Positions 26,040 through 36,600 of a stretch of 64,000 nucleotides of DNA are shown here, piece by piece; the first letter of the stretch is position 1, and each line of letters begins with the position of its first letter. This DNA comes from Flavobacterium humidisoli. GTDB lineage: Bacteria; Bacteroidota; Bacteroidia; Flavobacteriales; Flavobacteriaceae. Where the stretch lies: positions 4,278,001 to 4,342,000 of the forward strand of contig NZ_CP096829.1 of NCBI RefSeq assembly GCF_023272795.1, written 5' to 3'. The notes below the pieces were generated by a model. The model was given only the letters and a program-made list of their open reading frames with translations. It made no database searches and was not told where the DNA came from. The translations under genes and the position numbers were made by a program.

Positions 26040-26609
26040 ATGATACATCAATCACTTCAATTTACGAATAAATTATTGGGACAGTTTTTAAAAAATCGTT
26101 TTGCTTTAACTGAAGACAAAACCGTTGTGAACTATCTTATTGAACCAAGTGGTACTTTACCTAAAGTAAACCAAAACAAAGTCGTTTTATCTCTAATAAA
26201 TATTGAAAAAGAAACCAACCAGCCTTTTTACATTAGAAACCAGAAATTAGAAACTGGAAACTATTCTAATTTCAATCCGACAGAAAGATACAACATTGAC
26301 TTATTGATTAGTAGCAATTTTGACGATTACACCGAATCTCTAAAATTTCTAGATGCCATAATCGCCTTCTTTCAGATTAACAATTATATCGATGCATCGT
26401 CCTCCTCTTCTATTCCAGATGGCTTAAGCCGATTAGAATTTGAATACGAAAAGATCTCATACCATCAAATGCACAGTTTGTGGACAGCAATGGCAGCAAA
26501 ATATCAGCCCTCTATTATTTACAAAATGAAGCTGATAAAAGTTCAGAGTCATGAAATTATGGAAATCATACCTTCTGTAAAAAACACAAATAACACCATT
26601 TCCAAATGA
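26040..26609 (+). CDS. eCIS cap/tail terminator protein, Pvc16/Afp16 family (DUF4255)
   Basis: The 189-aa protein matches the DUF4255 pattern: an N-terminal MIHQSLQFTNKLLGQFL helix, a VVLSLINIEKE strand followed by a basic/Asn segment, and a central NIDLLISSNFDDYTESLKFLDAIIAFFQ motif. Pvc16/Afp16 caps the distal end of the tube and sheath and stops polymerisation. Here it is the first gene of the operon, unlike PVC where it is last. Its stop overlaps the next start (ATGA), so the two are translationally coupled. Confidence 0.85.
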   Translation: MIHQSLQFTNKLLGQFLKNRFALTEDKTVVNYLIEPSGTLPKVNQNKVVLSLINIEKETNQPFYIRNQKLETGNYSNFNPTERYNIDLLISSNFDDYTESLKFLDAIIAFFQINNYIDASSSSSIPDGLSRLEFEYEKISYHQMHSLWTAMAAKYQPSIIYKMKLIKVQSHEIMEIIPSVKNTNNTISK

Positions 26610-27439
26610 TACAGAGCAATTACATAAAAACCTTTGGTATTGCTGCCTATCATACTTTTTTTGATAGCGGAAAATGTAATTGTCTTCACTTTGTTCCCAA
26701 TCATAATACGAATACGATATTCAAAAAATTTGGCTTTAAAATGAATCTTGTTTCAAATGGATTCAATTTATATTCGAATACAAAATCATCATTATCATCC
26801 TTATTAAATTATATATCACAAACAACACAGCAAAACTATTTTGAGTTTGATATAAAATGCACGAATCCTAATTTTATTCTCTTTACTACATTACCCATTA
26901 ATTGGATTGGAGCGGTTACTTACTCCAGTCAAGATCCTAAAAATCTCAGCAATAAGGGTAAAATAGTCCTTAACCAAACTTTAGAAAATAAATCTGTATC
27001 GACTCATTTTGGTCATTTAAAAATTTATTTTGAAGATATATTAAAAGAACAACTTTCTGGTGATGCTGCTCTTTTTGAAATCAATTTTACTGCAAGAGCC
27101 ACACAATGGCAATATTATTTCATTAATAAAAATGCAGTGCAGTTAAGCAATCCTTCGATTACAGAAAAGGAAAACATACAATTTGACGGACCACAAAATG
27201 TAACGATCCAAACTGGAGAATCAGCATTATTGTTTACTTCAAACAAAACCTATATCACGCTCAGCGAAAAGCCTAAATATAAATTTGATTTAATAAGCAA
27301 TTCATCATCTTCAAATCAAAACAATGCCAAGCCCAAAGTAATTATAAAAGGACTGCCTAATCCAGATGTCTCTAGAATAGGAATAATCGAGAATAGCGAC
27401 CCAAATCATGTCGCATCGCCAATGTATATCTATTTATAA
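26606..27439 (+). CDS. eCIS-associated protein of unknown function
   Basis: The 277-aa protein has no signal peptide or membrane helix. It is beta-rich with several aromatic strands: FEINFTARATQWQYYF at residues ~163-178 and a C-terminal PMYIYL end. A Ser/Asn-rich linker lies near residue 235. It overlaps the cap gene by 4 nt and precedes the sheath gene, so a structural role at the sheath/cap end is plausible, for example as a cap adaptor. The family is not recognised; function is not assigned. Confidence 0.6.
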   Translation: MIQSNYIKTFGIAAYHTFFDSGKCNCLHFVPNHNTNTIFKKFGFKMNLVSNGFNLYSNTKSSLSSLLNYISQTTQQNYFEFDIKCTNPNFILFTTLPINWIGAVTYSSQDPKNLSNKGKIVLNQTLENKSVSTHFGHLKIYFEDILKEQLSGDAALFEINFTARATQWQYYFINKNAVQLSNPSITEKENIQFDGPQNVTIQTGESALLFTSNKTYITLSEKPKYKFDLISNSSSSNQNNAKPKVIIKGLPNPDVSRIGIIENSDPNHVASPMYIYL

Positions 27440-27475
27440 AAAACTATTAAAAATGAACATTAAAAACTAAAATCA

Positions 27476-29053
27476 ATGAATTTATCTACCATTCAAACTC
27501 CTGGTGTTTACATTCAAGAACTAAATGCTTTTCCCAATTCTGTTGTTGGAGTAGCTACCGCTATACCAGCATTTATCGGGTACACACCACAGGCCTCTTA
27601 CGAAGGAAAATCGTATACGAATGTGCCAGTAAAAATCACATCTTTTGCTGATTTTCAGGCTTTTTTCTGTTTGCCAGATCCACCTGCTCCTGCAAGTCCA
27701 TCTAAACAGTACAAACCTGAATACTACTTGGTAGCAGAAAAAAGTCAACCTTTAAAAGGAGACTACATGCTAATTGCAGGAACCTATTACTCCATAGTTC
27801 CAGATCCGAACACTGTTTATTATTTATACAATAGCGTGAGGCTTTTTTACGAAAATGGCGGTGGAGATGCTTACATTGTTTCTGTTGGTTCTTATGGGCC
27901 TGGATCACAAAAACCAGGAACACCGGGAATTCCAGTTGTAAATCCAAATGTGCAATTGAATGATTTGACTAAGGGGCTATCTCTATTGCTAAACGAGCAG
28001 GAACCAACCATGTATATTTGCCCAGAAGCCACCTTATTGAGCGTAGAAAACAACGGAACCTTAATGCAATCTATGCTGCTTCAGGCTACGCAAATGCAAA
28101 CTGCAATGTGCTTATTTGACATTATTGGCGGTGATGCTCCAGATCCTATTTTGTATACAGAAGACATTACAAACTTCAGAATGAACACAGGTTCTGTTGG
28201 ATTAAACTACGGAATGGCATATTACCCGTTTATAGGAACTACGATAATGCAAAATTCTGATATTGATTACACTAATTTATTTGGTGGAGATGTAAAACAA
28301 CTAGAAGCCGTTCTTAATCCGCCTAGTGCTCCTAATCCAGCCGTTGCAACTATTATTGCCAATATCCAAAATCCATCAAGCACTTTGACTGTAACGCAAA
28401 ATCACAATGCGCTGCTTATTGCAAGTCAGACTTATTCCTTAATGATAAAACACATTGTGGCAGATGCTAATATTCTTCCTCCAAGCGGTGCAATGGCAGG
28501 AGTTATTACAACGGTTGACAATGCTGTTGGTCCGTGGGAAGCTCCTGCTAATACTTCTATTGTAGGCGCGGCATCATTGCCAATTTCGATTTCTGAAAGT
28601 CAGCAAGCCAATTTAAACGTTGATGCTGTTTCGGGTAAATCTATCAATGCAATTAGAACATTTAACGGTTTAGGAATTTTAATCTGGGGATCCAGAACAT
28701 TAGACGGAAACAGTCAAGATTGGAGATATATTCCAGTGCGCAGAACTATGATATTCTTGGAGCAATCTTGTAAACTGGCTGCTCAAGCTTACGTTTTCCA
28801 GCCTAATGATAAAAATACTTGGGAAGCTGTAATTTCTATGATCAGCAGTTTTCTTAGTTCGATCTGGAAACAAGGAGGTTTACAGGGAGCCAGTGCTTCT
28901 GATGCCTTTTCTGTAGCCTGCGGATTGGGTTCTACAATGACAGCAGATGATCTTTTAAATGGTTTTATGAATGTAACAGTAAAAGTTGCAGTTGTTCATC
29001 CGGCTGAATTCATTGTCTTGACATTTCAACAGCAAATGGCAACTTCTAGTTAA
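27476..29053 (+). CDS. eCIS contractile sheath protein
   Basis: The 525-aa protein has the phage tail sheath N-terminal signature IQTPGVYIQELNAFPNSVVGVATAIPAFIGY. The conserved C-terminal domain contains NAIRTFNGLGILIWGSRTL, WRYIPVRRTMIFLEQSC and the closing VHPAEFIVLTFQQQM strand. It forms the outer contractile sleeve around the tube. There is one sheath gene here, against three in the Photorhabdus PVC. The insertion domain between residues ~45 and ~150 would lie on the outside. Confidence 0.95.
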   Translation: MNLSTIQTPGVYIQELNAFPNSVVGVATAIPAFIGYTPQASYEGKSYTNVPVKITSFADFQAFFCLPDPPAPASPSKQYKPEYYLVAEKSQPLKGDYMLIAGTYYSIVPDPNTVYYLYNSVRLFYENGGGDAYIVSVGSYGPGSQKPGTPGIPVVNPNVQLNDLTKGLSLLLNEQEPTMYICPEATLLSVENNGTLMQSMLLQATQMQTAMCLFDIIGGDAPDPILYTEDITNFRMNTGSVGLNYGMAYYPFIGTTIMQNSDIDYTNLFGGDVKQLEAVLNPPSAPNPAVATIIANIQNPSSTLTVTQNHNALLIASQTYSLMIKHIVADANILPPSGAMAGVITTVDNAVGPWEAPANTSIVGAASLPISISESQQANLNVDAVSGKSINAIRTFNGLGILIWGSRTLDGNSQDWRYIPVRRTMIFLEQSCKLAAQAYVFQPNDKNTWEAVISMISSFLSSIWKQGGLQGASASDAFSVACGLGSTMTADDLLNGFMNVTVKVAVVHPAEFIVLTFQQQMATSS

Positions 29054-29102
29054 TCAAATAAATACTCATTTAAGTAAATTTTTAATTTAAATATAAAATA
29101 AT

Positions 29103-29573
29103 ATGGCAACAGATGACGGAAGCGCACAAGGCGCAACATGGCCCATGCCAAAGTTTAGATTCGAAGTAGATCTTGGAACAGAATTAACAAAAGTAGCTTT
29201 TCAGGAAGTTACCGGAATGGATGTCGAAAATCAAATTATAGAATATCGCAAAAGCAACAGTCCGCTTTTTTCTGTGGAGAAAATGCCTGGAATTACTAAA
29301 TACGGAAACGTAACTATGAAGCGTGGCATTTTTGTGAATGATAATACTTTTTGGGATTGGCATCAGCAAGTCGTAATGAATACGATTAAAAGAAGAACTG
29401 TTCTGATAAAATTATTGGACGAAAAAGGCGGCGTAACCATGCAATGGACTCTAAACAATGCTTGGCCAACCAAAATTACGAGCACCGATTTGAAGTCAGA
29501 CGGTAACGAAGTTGCAGTAGACACGATAGAAATTGCACACGAACAACTGATCATCAAAAATGGCGGTAAGTAA
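29103..29573 (+). CDS. eCIS inner tube protein 1 (T4 gp19 family)
   Basis: The 156-aa protein carries gp19-type features: PMPKFRFEVDL, FQEVTGMDVENQIIEYR and the C-terminal VDTIEIAHEQLIIKNGG strand. It is expected to polymerise into the rigid inner tube (Pvc1/Afp1). Its gene overlaps the next tube gene by 14 nt. Confidence 0.94.
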   Translation: MATDDGSAQGATWPMPKFRFEVDLGTELTKVAFQEVTGMDVENQIIEYRKSNSPLFSVEKMPGITKYGNVTMKRGIFVNDNTFWDWHQQVVMNTIKRRTVLIKLLDEKGGVTMQWTLNNAWPTKITSTDLKSDGNEVAVDTIEIAHEQLIIKNGGK

Positions 29574-30030
29574 CGATTATCCCGTTAGCTTTTATTTTAC
29601 ACTTTCATTTGCAGGTGTAGATGCGGCTTTCAAAGAGGTATCTGGAATTTCTAAAGAATTAAGCGTAGAAGAAATTGTTTGCGGGGGCGAAAATAGATTT
29701 AAATATCGCCTCCCAACCATTTCTAGCAGTCAAAACTTAGTGCTTAAAAGAGCCATGGTACCCGCAGGATCTCAATTGGTCAATTGGTGTGCCAATTGCA
29801 TCGATCAAGGATTATCAAACCCAATACAGCCCAAAAATGTGATCTTAAAACTGCTTAATGCTTCGGGAGTAGTCTGCATGCAATGGACGTTTAATAATGC
29901 CTATCCTGTAAAATATGCCGTTTCTGACTTAAACTCTCAGGAAAGCAATATTGCGATAGAATCTATTGAGCTCGCATACACCTATTTTGACATTTCTAAG
30001 GATACCAAATTTGATAAACTTTTTACCTAA
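29560..30030 (+). CDS. eCIS inner tube protein 2, probable tube initiator (Pvc5-like)
   Basis: The 156-aa gp19-family paralogue has YPVSFYFTLSFAGVDAAFKEVSGI and IESIELAYTYFDI. Its basic/Cys-containing core differs clearly from tube protein 1. In PVC and Afp a second tube protein forms the first layer on the baseplate; its position before the DUF5908 and LysM genes matches that. It overlaps the first tube gene by 14 nt. Confidence 0.9.
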   Translation: MAVSNDYPVSFYFTLSFAGVDAAFKEVSGISKELSVEEIVCGGENRFKYRLPTISSSQNLVLKRAMVPAGSQLVNWCANCIDQGLSNPIQPKNVILKLLNASGVVCMQWTFNNAYPVKYAVSDLNSQESNIAIESIELAYTYFDISKDTKFDKLFT

Positions 30031-30036
30031 ATCATT

Positions 30037-30207
30037 ATGCCAATCGAAATAAGAGAACTGGTCATTAAAACAGAAATCGTAACAAATAACACTAAAAATT
30101 CGGCACTAACCAAGGAAAGAGAAATGTCTATTTTAAGAAAACAGCTGCTGGAAGAATGTAAAAGATTAATTGCAGAGAAAAATCAGGAGAATAGCTATAA
30201 ACGTTAA
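30037..30207 (+). CDS. DUF5908 small eCIS protein (Pvc6-like)
   Basis: A 56-aa ORF begins MPIEIRELVIKTEI and ends ENSYKR. The opening motif MPIEIRELVIK is the signature of DUF5908, the small protein found between the second tube gene and the LysM baseplate gene in eCIS loci. It starts 6 nt after the tube gene stop. The C-terminal half is a charged helix (KEREMSILRKQLLEECKRL). Its role is not established. Confidence 0.82.
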   Translation: MPIEIRELVIKTEIVTNNTKNSALTKEREMSILRKQLLEECKRLIAEKNQENSYKR

Positions 30208-30270
30208 ACCGCTCCTGATAGCAATCGGAATAAAGGATTAGAAAAAATTTAAACTCAGAATAATAAACAA

Positions 30271-30945
30271 ATGGCAAGTTTAGAATTAATGAAAATTACG
30301 GGATATACAGACGAAGAATTTCAGAATAAATTCTCTGGAAATCCCTATGCCTTCATGATTAATCCTGATAATATCAAAATACAGAAAAGCATCGAATACA
30401 ACGAACAGCAAGCTCCAGCAACAAGTTCGGCTTCTCAAAAGTACAAAAGCACTCCAAGCGATAAACTGAGTTTTGAAATGGTAATAGACTGTACCGGAAT
30501 CATAGATGCCAAACGTACTGATATGTCTAAAGAAATAACCGCTTTAGAAACGATTATTTATACTTATAACGGTAAAATACATCGTCCTAATTTTGTAAAA
30601 GTGCAATGGGGACAGAATATTACCTTCAACGGAGTTCTCGATTCTATTGACATCTCCTACACCCTTTTTAAACCAGACGGAAGTCCGCTTAGAGCTAAGA
30701 TATCGTTATCATTCAGTCGTTATATTTCGCCTAAAACGGTAACCAGAACAGATGCTCCAGAATCTCCAGACCTTACCCATATTGTAAGCGTTTCTGAAGG
30801 AATGTCTCTACCGCAATTGTGCCAGAAAATCTGGAATGACGATTCCTTTTACATACAAGTTGCAGAACATAATAAACTTAACAAATTCAGAAACCTTAAG
30901 GGTATCGACAAATTAATTTTTCCACCCATAATCCCTTCAATCTAA
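30271..30945 (+). CDS. eCIS baseplate hub protein with C-terminal LysM (Pvc7-like)
   Basis: The 224-aa protein has the CIS tube-associated N-terminal domain (NPYAFMINPDNIKIQKSIEYN...) and a C-terminal LysM-like segment (HIVSVSEGMSLPQLCQKIWNDDSFYIQVAEHN, residues ~170-220). Homologues (Pvc7/Afp7, T4 gp53-like) join tube and spike in the baseplate. Its last base is the first base of the VgrG-like start codon (TAATG). Confidence 0.9.
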   Translation: MASLELMKITGYTDEEFQNKFSGNPYAFMINPDNIKIQKSIEYNEQQAPATSSASQKYKSTPSDKLSFEMVIDCTGIIDAKRTDMSKEITALETIIYTYNGKIHRPNFVKVQWGQNITFNGVLDSIDISYTLFKPDGSPLRAKISLSFSRYISPKTVTRTDAPESPDLTHIVSVSEGMSLPQLCQKIWNDDSFYIQVAEHNKLNKFRNLKGIDKLIFPPIIPSI

Positions 30946-32744
30946 TGAGTGCATCAACCGAAATAAAAAGTGGCGGAATCGCAACATTTGCAGTTAAAGT
31001 TAACGGATCGGCAATAGCCGATGAACTTAGCGTGCTTTCTGTTCACATCGAAAAAAAAATAAACCGAATTGCATCTGCAAAAATCATCATCCTAGACGGA
31101 GAACCTAACACGGGTAAATTTGATGCCAGCTCCTCTTCTACTTTTGTGCCTGGCGCAACAATTAGCATAGAAGCTGGATATGACAATAATAATACTGTTA
31201 TTTTTTCTGGCTTAATCATGAGCCAGACCATTCGCATTGATAATTTGGTAGGATCCGCTTTAGAAATTGAATGTCGTGATAATGCCATAAAAATGATTGT
31301 AGGCAGAAAAAGTCTCACCTTTTCTAAACAGAAAGACAGCGACATCATATCTTCTATAATTGGAAGCTATTCAGGATTAAGCTCAGATGTTACTGCCACA
31401 AGTACCGTTTGGCCAGAACAAGTGCAATTTTATGCTACCGATTGGGATTATATTTTGGCTCTCGCCGAGGCAAATGGACTAATTGTAAGCACCATAAACG
31501 GAAAAATTTCAGTATTTCCTCCAGATAAAAATACAACATCTGTGCTTACGGTAACTTATGGTGATAACCTTCTTGAATTTAATGCCAAATTAAATGCCGT
31601 TACACAATTAGGAAATGTAGCTGCAAATAGCTGGGATTTTAAAACTCAAGCGATTGTAAATGGTAATGCAGCGCCAAATGTTAGTGGAGCTGGAAATTTG
31701 ACCACAAAAAAATTATCTGAAGCTATTGGACTCTCGACTTATCAATTGCAGACCTCTGCACCGCTAGAAAGTGCTGATTTAACCAATTGGTCTAAAGCAC
31801 AAATTATTAAAAGCGAATATGCTAAAATAATGGGCGAAGCTAAATTTCAAGGAACAAATTTAATTGATCCTGGAAAGTACATGACTTTCGCCGGTCTTGG
31901 AGATCGTTTTAATGGCGATTACCTCATTGGCGGAGTTGTACATGATTTGTCTCAAGGAAATTGGGTTTCAGAAGTTACACTTGGACTTTCTCCATTTTGG
32001 TTTACCGAAGAACCAGATGTTATGGCACCACCCGCTTCTGGACTTATTCCTGGTGCAAAAGGGCTTTTTAATGCCACCGTAAAAAAGATGGATGAAGATC
32101 CCGATTCTCAATACCGAGTTTTAGTCGATGTCCCTTTATTAGATCCAAAAGGTGAAGGAATCTGGGCAAGGCTAACCAATTTCTATTCAACAAACGGAGC
32201 AGGAGCTTTCTTTATGCCCGAAGTTGGAGATGAAGTCATTTTGGGTTTTATAAATGAAGATCCACGTTATCCCATAATTCTTGGAAGTGTCTATAGTAGT
32301 ACAAACAAAAAACCTTTTACAGGTTTAAATCCAAATGAAAAAAATTCGGTAAAAGCCATAGTTTCTAAATCGGGAATTTCGGTACAGTTTAATGATGAGA
32401 ACAAAGTCTGGACTGTTGCAACTCCTAATAAAAACACGATTATTATTAGTGATAAAGACAAGAAAATTACGATTCAGGACGAAAACAATAATAGCATTGT
32501 AATGTCAAACAGCGGTATTGATTTATCGAGTCAGAAAAACATCAATATCTCAGCCAATCAAAATGTCACCATCAAAGGAAATCAAGGCGTTAACATACAG
32601 TCAAGCGGCGGAGATGTCTCAATAAAAGGTCTCAACATCAAAGAAAATGCAGATATGCAATATAGCGCTCAAGGTGGTCAAATGGCACAAGTCTCAGGAG
32701 GAATGCAATTGACACTGAAAGGTGCAATGGTAATGATTAATTGA
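30945..32744 (+). CDS. eCIS central spike protein (VgrG/gp27-gp5-like, Pvc8)
   Basis: The 599-aa protein has a gp27-like base (residues ~1-360) and an OB-fold gp5-like domain (~375-460, including RVLVDVPLLDPKGEGIWARL). A repetitive beta-prism C-terminus rich in KITIQD, SGIDLSSQ and NVTIKG strands follows. It forms the trimeric spike at the tube tip. No catalytic extension is visible. A 162-nt gap with a 14-nt tandem repeat follows. Confidence 0.94.
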   Translation: MSASTEIKSGGIATFAVKVNGSAIADELSVLSVHIEKKINRIASAKIIILDGEPNTGKFDASSSSTFVPGATISIEAGYDNNNTVIFSGLIMSQTIRIDNLVGSALEIECRDNAIKMIVGRKSLTFSKQKDSDIISSIIGSYSGLSSDVTATSTVWPEQVQFYATDWDYILALAEANGLIVSTINGKISVFPPDKNTTSVLTVTYGDNLLEFNAKLNAVTQLGNVAANSWDFKTQAIVNGNAAPNVSGAGNLTTKKLSEAIGLSTYQLQTSAPLESADLTNWSKAQIIKSEYAKIMGEAKFQGTNLIDPGKYMTFAGLGDRFNGDYLIGGVVHDLSQGNWVSEVTLGLSPFWFTEEPDVMAPPASGLIPGAKGLFNATVKKMDEDPDSQYRVLVDVPLLDPKGEGIWARLTNFYSTNGAGAFFMPEVGDEVILGFINEDPRYPIILGSVYSSTNKKPFTGLNPNEKNSVKAIVSKSGISVQFNDENKVWTVATPNKNTIIISDKDKKITIQDENNNSIVMSNSGIDLSSQKNINISANQNVTIKGNQGVNIQSSGGDVSIKGLNIKENADMQYSAQGGQMAQVSGGMQLTLKGAMVMIN

Positions 32745-32757
32745 TTGTAAGATTTGA

Positions 32758-32827
32758 GAAAATAGATGAAAGAAAATAGATGAAAGAAAATAGATGAAAG
32801 AAAATAGATGAAAGAGAATAGACGCAA
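32758..32827 (+). repeat. Tandem 14-nt repeat between spike and PAAR genes
   Basis: Four perfect copies of GAAAATAGATGAAA (32758-32813) and one degenerate copy (32814-32827). In each copy an ATG opens a five-codon ORF (MKENR) whose TGA overlaps the next ATG, giving a chain of ATGA-coupled mini-ORFs. The last one, from 32808, runs 23 codons to TAA at 32877-32879, 27 nt before the PAAR start. This is the only sizeable gap inside the structural part of the operon. Confidence 0.8.
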
Positions 32828-32906
32828 GAGGCGCTACTCACGATTAAACGAATCAAGAGTAAGAAGATTAAACAAATAAACAATTAACCCATTAAACAAA
32901 AAAAAT

Positions 32907-33206
32907 ATGCCACCAGCAGCAAGACTTACAGATTTTCATCAATGTCCGTTGGTTACTCCGGGAGTGCCACCAATTCCGCATGTAGGAGGACCAATAGTTG
33001 GGCCAGGCGCACCAACAGTTTTAATAGCAGGATTACCAGCTGCCAGAGTTGGCGACATGCTGGTTTGTGTAGGACCTCCAGATTCTATTGTAAAAGGATC
33101 TGCAACGGTTATGATATGCGGCATGCCCGCTGCAAGAATGGGAGATTCAACCGCTCATGGAGGATCAATTGTTCTTGGAGCATTTAATGTGATGATCGGT
33201 GGATAA
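32907..33206 (+). CDS. PAAR-repeat spike tip protein (Pvc10-like)
   Basis: The 99-aa protein is built of PAAR-type repeats: MPPAARLTDFHQCP, GLPAARVGDM and GMPAARMGDSTAHGG. It has His and Cys residues suited to binding one metal ion at the tip. It forms the sharp cone on the VgrG-like spike. It overlaps the next gene by 8 nt. Confidence 0.94.
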   Translation: MPPAARLTDFHQCPLVTPGVPPIPHVGGPIVGPGAPTVLIAGLPAARVGDMLVCVGPPDSIVKGSATVMICGMPAARMGDSTAHGGSIVLGAFNVMIGG

Positions 33207-33633
33207 TTCAGCACATAATGACACTGCTTTTTTAGGTTCAGGATGGGCGTTTCCTGTTTCATTCTCTGCTGATAATCATCAGCTGAATTTGTCTGCTAAT
33301 GAAACCAACATTAACGAATCGATCAATGTCATTCTAAACACACGCAAAGGTGAGCGTACGCTTGAAGCCGAATTCGGTTCTGGAATACAGCAATTTATGT
33401 TTAAAAAAATTGATAGTACGCTTAAAGGCGAAATTATAGAAACGATCAAGTTTGCTTTATTAAAATATGAACCAAGAATATTGGTTCAAGACGTTAGAGT
33501 TGCCTCAACAGATATCGTAAACGGAACAATAGAAATACTGATTAGCTACATCTATTCTAAAACCAATACAAGACACAATTATGTGTTCCCATTTTATTTA
33601 AAAGAAGGAACCAACTTAGATCGAAAAAAATGA
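33199..33633 (+). CDS. eCIS baseplate wedge protein, gp25/GpW family (Pvc9-like)
   Basis: The 144-aa protein carries the gp25 signature NVILNTRKGERTLEAEFGSGI. It starts with GTG at 33199 inside the end of the PAAR gene; no ATG alternative is near. gp25 proteins nucleate sheath assembly at the baseplate. The stop overlaps the next start (ATGA). Confidence 0.92.
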   Translation: MDNSAHNDTAFLGSGWAFPVSFSADNHQLNLSANETNINESINVILNTRKGERTLEAEFGSGIQQFMFKKIDSTLKGEIIETIKFALLKYEPRILVQDVRVASTDIVNGTIEILISYIYSKTNTRHNYVFPFYLKEGTNLDRKK

Positions 33634-36600
33634 TTTTAATTGATCAAAATAGCGCTATAAATTCTCTCAACGAAGCACTCGTTCCAAATCCGTATTTAAT
33701 AGACGGAAGAACCGAGCAGGATTGGCTGTACTTTTTGACAGAATTTAGCAAATTGATCAATTTCTATAATGACAGTAATACTATAGAAGGAAACTGGAGT
33801 CCGTTTTTGCTGAAAGATCCTGTTTTTCTTATGGCTTACATTTCGAAAACAAATTGCAAAAAACTGTTCGCAGATTATAAAAATGGCTGTTTAGAAATTC
33901 AAAGATTGCTTGAAAACAAAAACAGCATCATATCCAACACGCGAGCTTTAAACAACTTGTTTGATCGCATTACGGCTATTTATCAAATTATAGAACGCTG
34001 GACGCATCATATGCAAAACAACAGTGAGATATACGATCTCAAAACGTATATGCTGCAAGAAGTAAAAAACAGATTAAGCATTGATTTTTGGGCTATTCAA
34101 TCTTATAGACAATATCTGTACAGGCTATCTGTCCCAAATTTAATTCTCTCTTCGGTTCCTTTTGATGAATTTAAATCTTTTGATAAGAATATCTGGTATG
34201 CCAATAAAGATAAAATCCCTTTTTGGCAGGTTTTTGGTTTTGAAAAAGAACATCCCATTTTGGATGAATTAAAGCCTGTGCTAAAAATAAGCTTGGATAT
34301 TCTAACCACAATTGGCGATAAATTATTTCAGTTTTTAGAAACTATAATTCATCACGCAGCAAAAGAATTCCAGAAATTAAACCTCAAAAAAGGGCATTTT
34401 CCAGATACTGTTTTGTTGCGCTCTTTTGTCAATATTCTCAAAATTCAGCAAGATCAATTAAACAGACTTTCTGAGAAGCATCTTGATTTTTATTATAAAA
34501 ATATCCTGAAACAAACCAAATTGCCAGCAGTTGCAGATCACGCATTTTTATGTGCAACACTAACAAAGCCTACATCCATTTATACTTTGCCTGCGGGAAC
34601 TTTATTTAATGCGGGATTGGATACCCAAAAGAACCCTATTTTGTTTGCTTCTAAAAAAAATGTCAATCTAAATCCAGCCACAATTGCAAGTGTCCATAAG
34701 CTTTCGTATCAGGATAAAAACAATGCATCTTACAATTTACAAACCATTGTAAAACCAACCGAAATTCAATTAGATCCCGAAAATAAAGCCATTAGTTGGG
34801 AGACTTTTGGTTCAGACGACGATTCTCTAAATCCTTCTTTAATTGGAATTGCATTTGCTTCGCCAATGCTACTATTGCGTGAAGGCACAAGAACCCTAAC
34901 ATTAACATTCGAATTTGATTCTCCGATAGATTTAAAAATTCTTCAAGAAGCAAGTTATTTTTTGAGCACACAAAATGATTGGCTGCAACTGAATTTGGCT
35001 CCTTCCAATTTTACAATAGATGCTACGAAACAAAACGCAATTACAATTGCTATAACCCTTAATCCAACTGTCACTGCGATCGAACCGTTTCTGGTTAATC
35101 CAGACGGATTAAAAAGCGATTGGCCTATGATGAAAATTTTGTTTCAAAATGTTTCTAATCCGGAGAATCCTCCTAAAGTCACTTCGATCACTATTGCCTT
35201 AAAAGTAGAAGGAGTCAAAACCTTTCAATTGTATAATGATTATGGGGAATTAAGCACTAAAAACCCCTTCCCTCCTTTTGGACCAATTCCGTTGGTTAAT
35301 GCCAATTTTATCATCGGAAATAATGAAATCTTGAGCAAACCTTTGGACAGTTTCACGATACAAATAGATTGGGATAAAAGACCAGCCAATTTTGAAATTT
35401 ATTATAAAGAATATAGTGATTATCTGCATCCACCAAAAAAAGGGGACAATTCGGTTATAAAAGCGTATCGAATCGCTTTTCCTCGTAAACAGCAAGATAT
35501 TGCGTTCGTTAGAGAATTCTCCAATGCCAATTTTATGGTATGCTTCAACATTATGCAAGACAAATCATGGGAAGGTATTAAAATGACTAAAATTGTGAGA
35601 ACCAAAGAAGACCAAGTTTTCATACCGACTGATGAAGTTCCGCAACCACTTAATTTATTTGACACTTTGTCTGTAGTTCCTGCTGATAATATTCTTAGCA
35701 CCTCTAACAGTGATTATACATATTCTAAATCCGTTTCAACTAAAACTGATGACAAAGCATGGAAGCCTAATCCAAACATTCAAAAAGAGCCTTTAAAATA
35801 TTCTGAAGAAAGCACATCAGGATTCATAAAAATGACTTTAAACAGTCCACAATATGGTTTTGGTTCCGAATTGTATGCCAATGTTGTAGCTAGCGTCGCG
35901 TTGCAAAACGGCTATAAAATTGCAAAGTCACAAGATGATTTTATTCCGGCACCCAATGTTCCGTTTGTTCCAAAAATACAGACCTTTTCTGCTCAATATG
36001 ATGCAAGCGTAACCTACAATCTTGATGGCACAGCGGGAGATTATCCTTTTCAATATTTTATTTATGCTCCATTTTCAAACTATACCGTTTTTGATAGTGA
36101 AACGGCCGACAAAACCGAAACCCATGTATTCAATACCGAAATCATTGGCAGTTCTGAAAGCGATGCAACAAAAGGTTTTCCGCTTTATCCGTCTTTTGAC
36201 CATAACGGAGCCTTGTTTATAGAACTCGATAATTTGATTTGCAACAGTACTTTAAACCTTTATTTTGAATTGGCTAGAAATTCAACCGCACTTACCGATC
36301 AAAATGAGATTATGTATTATTATTTAAACAATTCGGGCTGGAAAAATATAAAACCATTATCGGATCAAACCAGCCAATTTAGATGTTCTGGAATTGTAGA
36401 AATTCCGATTCCTGCAGATTGCAATAACAATAGCAGTATAATGCCTGGAAACAAAAACTGGATTTCTATTGCGGCTGCTGGCAACCTCAAATCATTTTCT
36501 AAAACCACCTTCATGCAGACCAACGGTTTTAGTGTGCAAAGAACAGGAACGACGTTTCTAACCGATACGCAAAGTCCGCAAATTGACGCCAATGCCATTA

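Noticed and set aside
32758..32827. Short direct repeats that might be a CRISPR array
   Set aside because: The 14-nt units are contiguous, with no unique spacers, and no cas genes are present.
32808..32879. A 23-aa basic peptide as a real gene (MKENRRKRRYSRLNE...)
   Set aside because: Its start belongs to a tandem repeat and composition follows the repeat; no independent support for translation.
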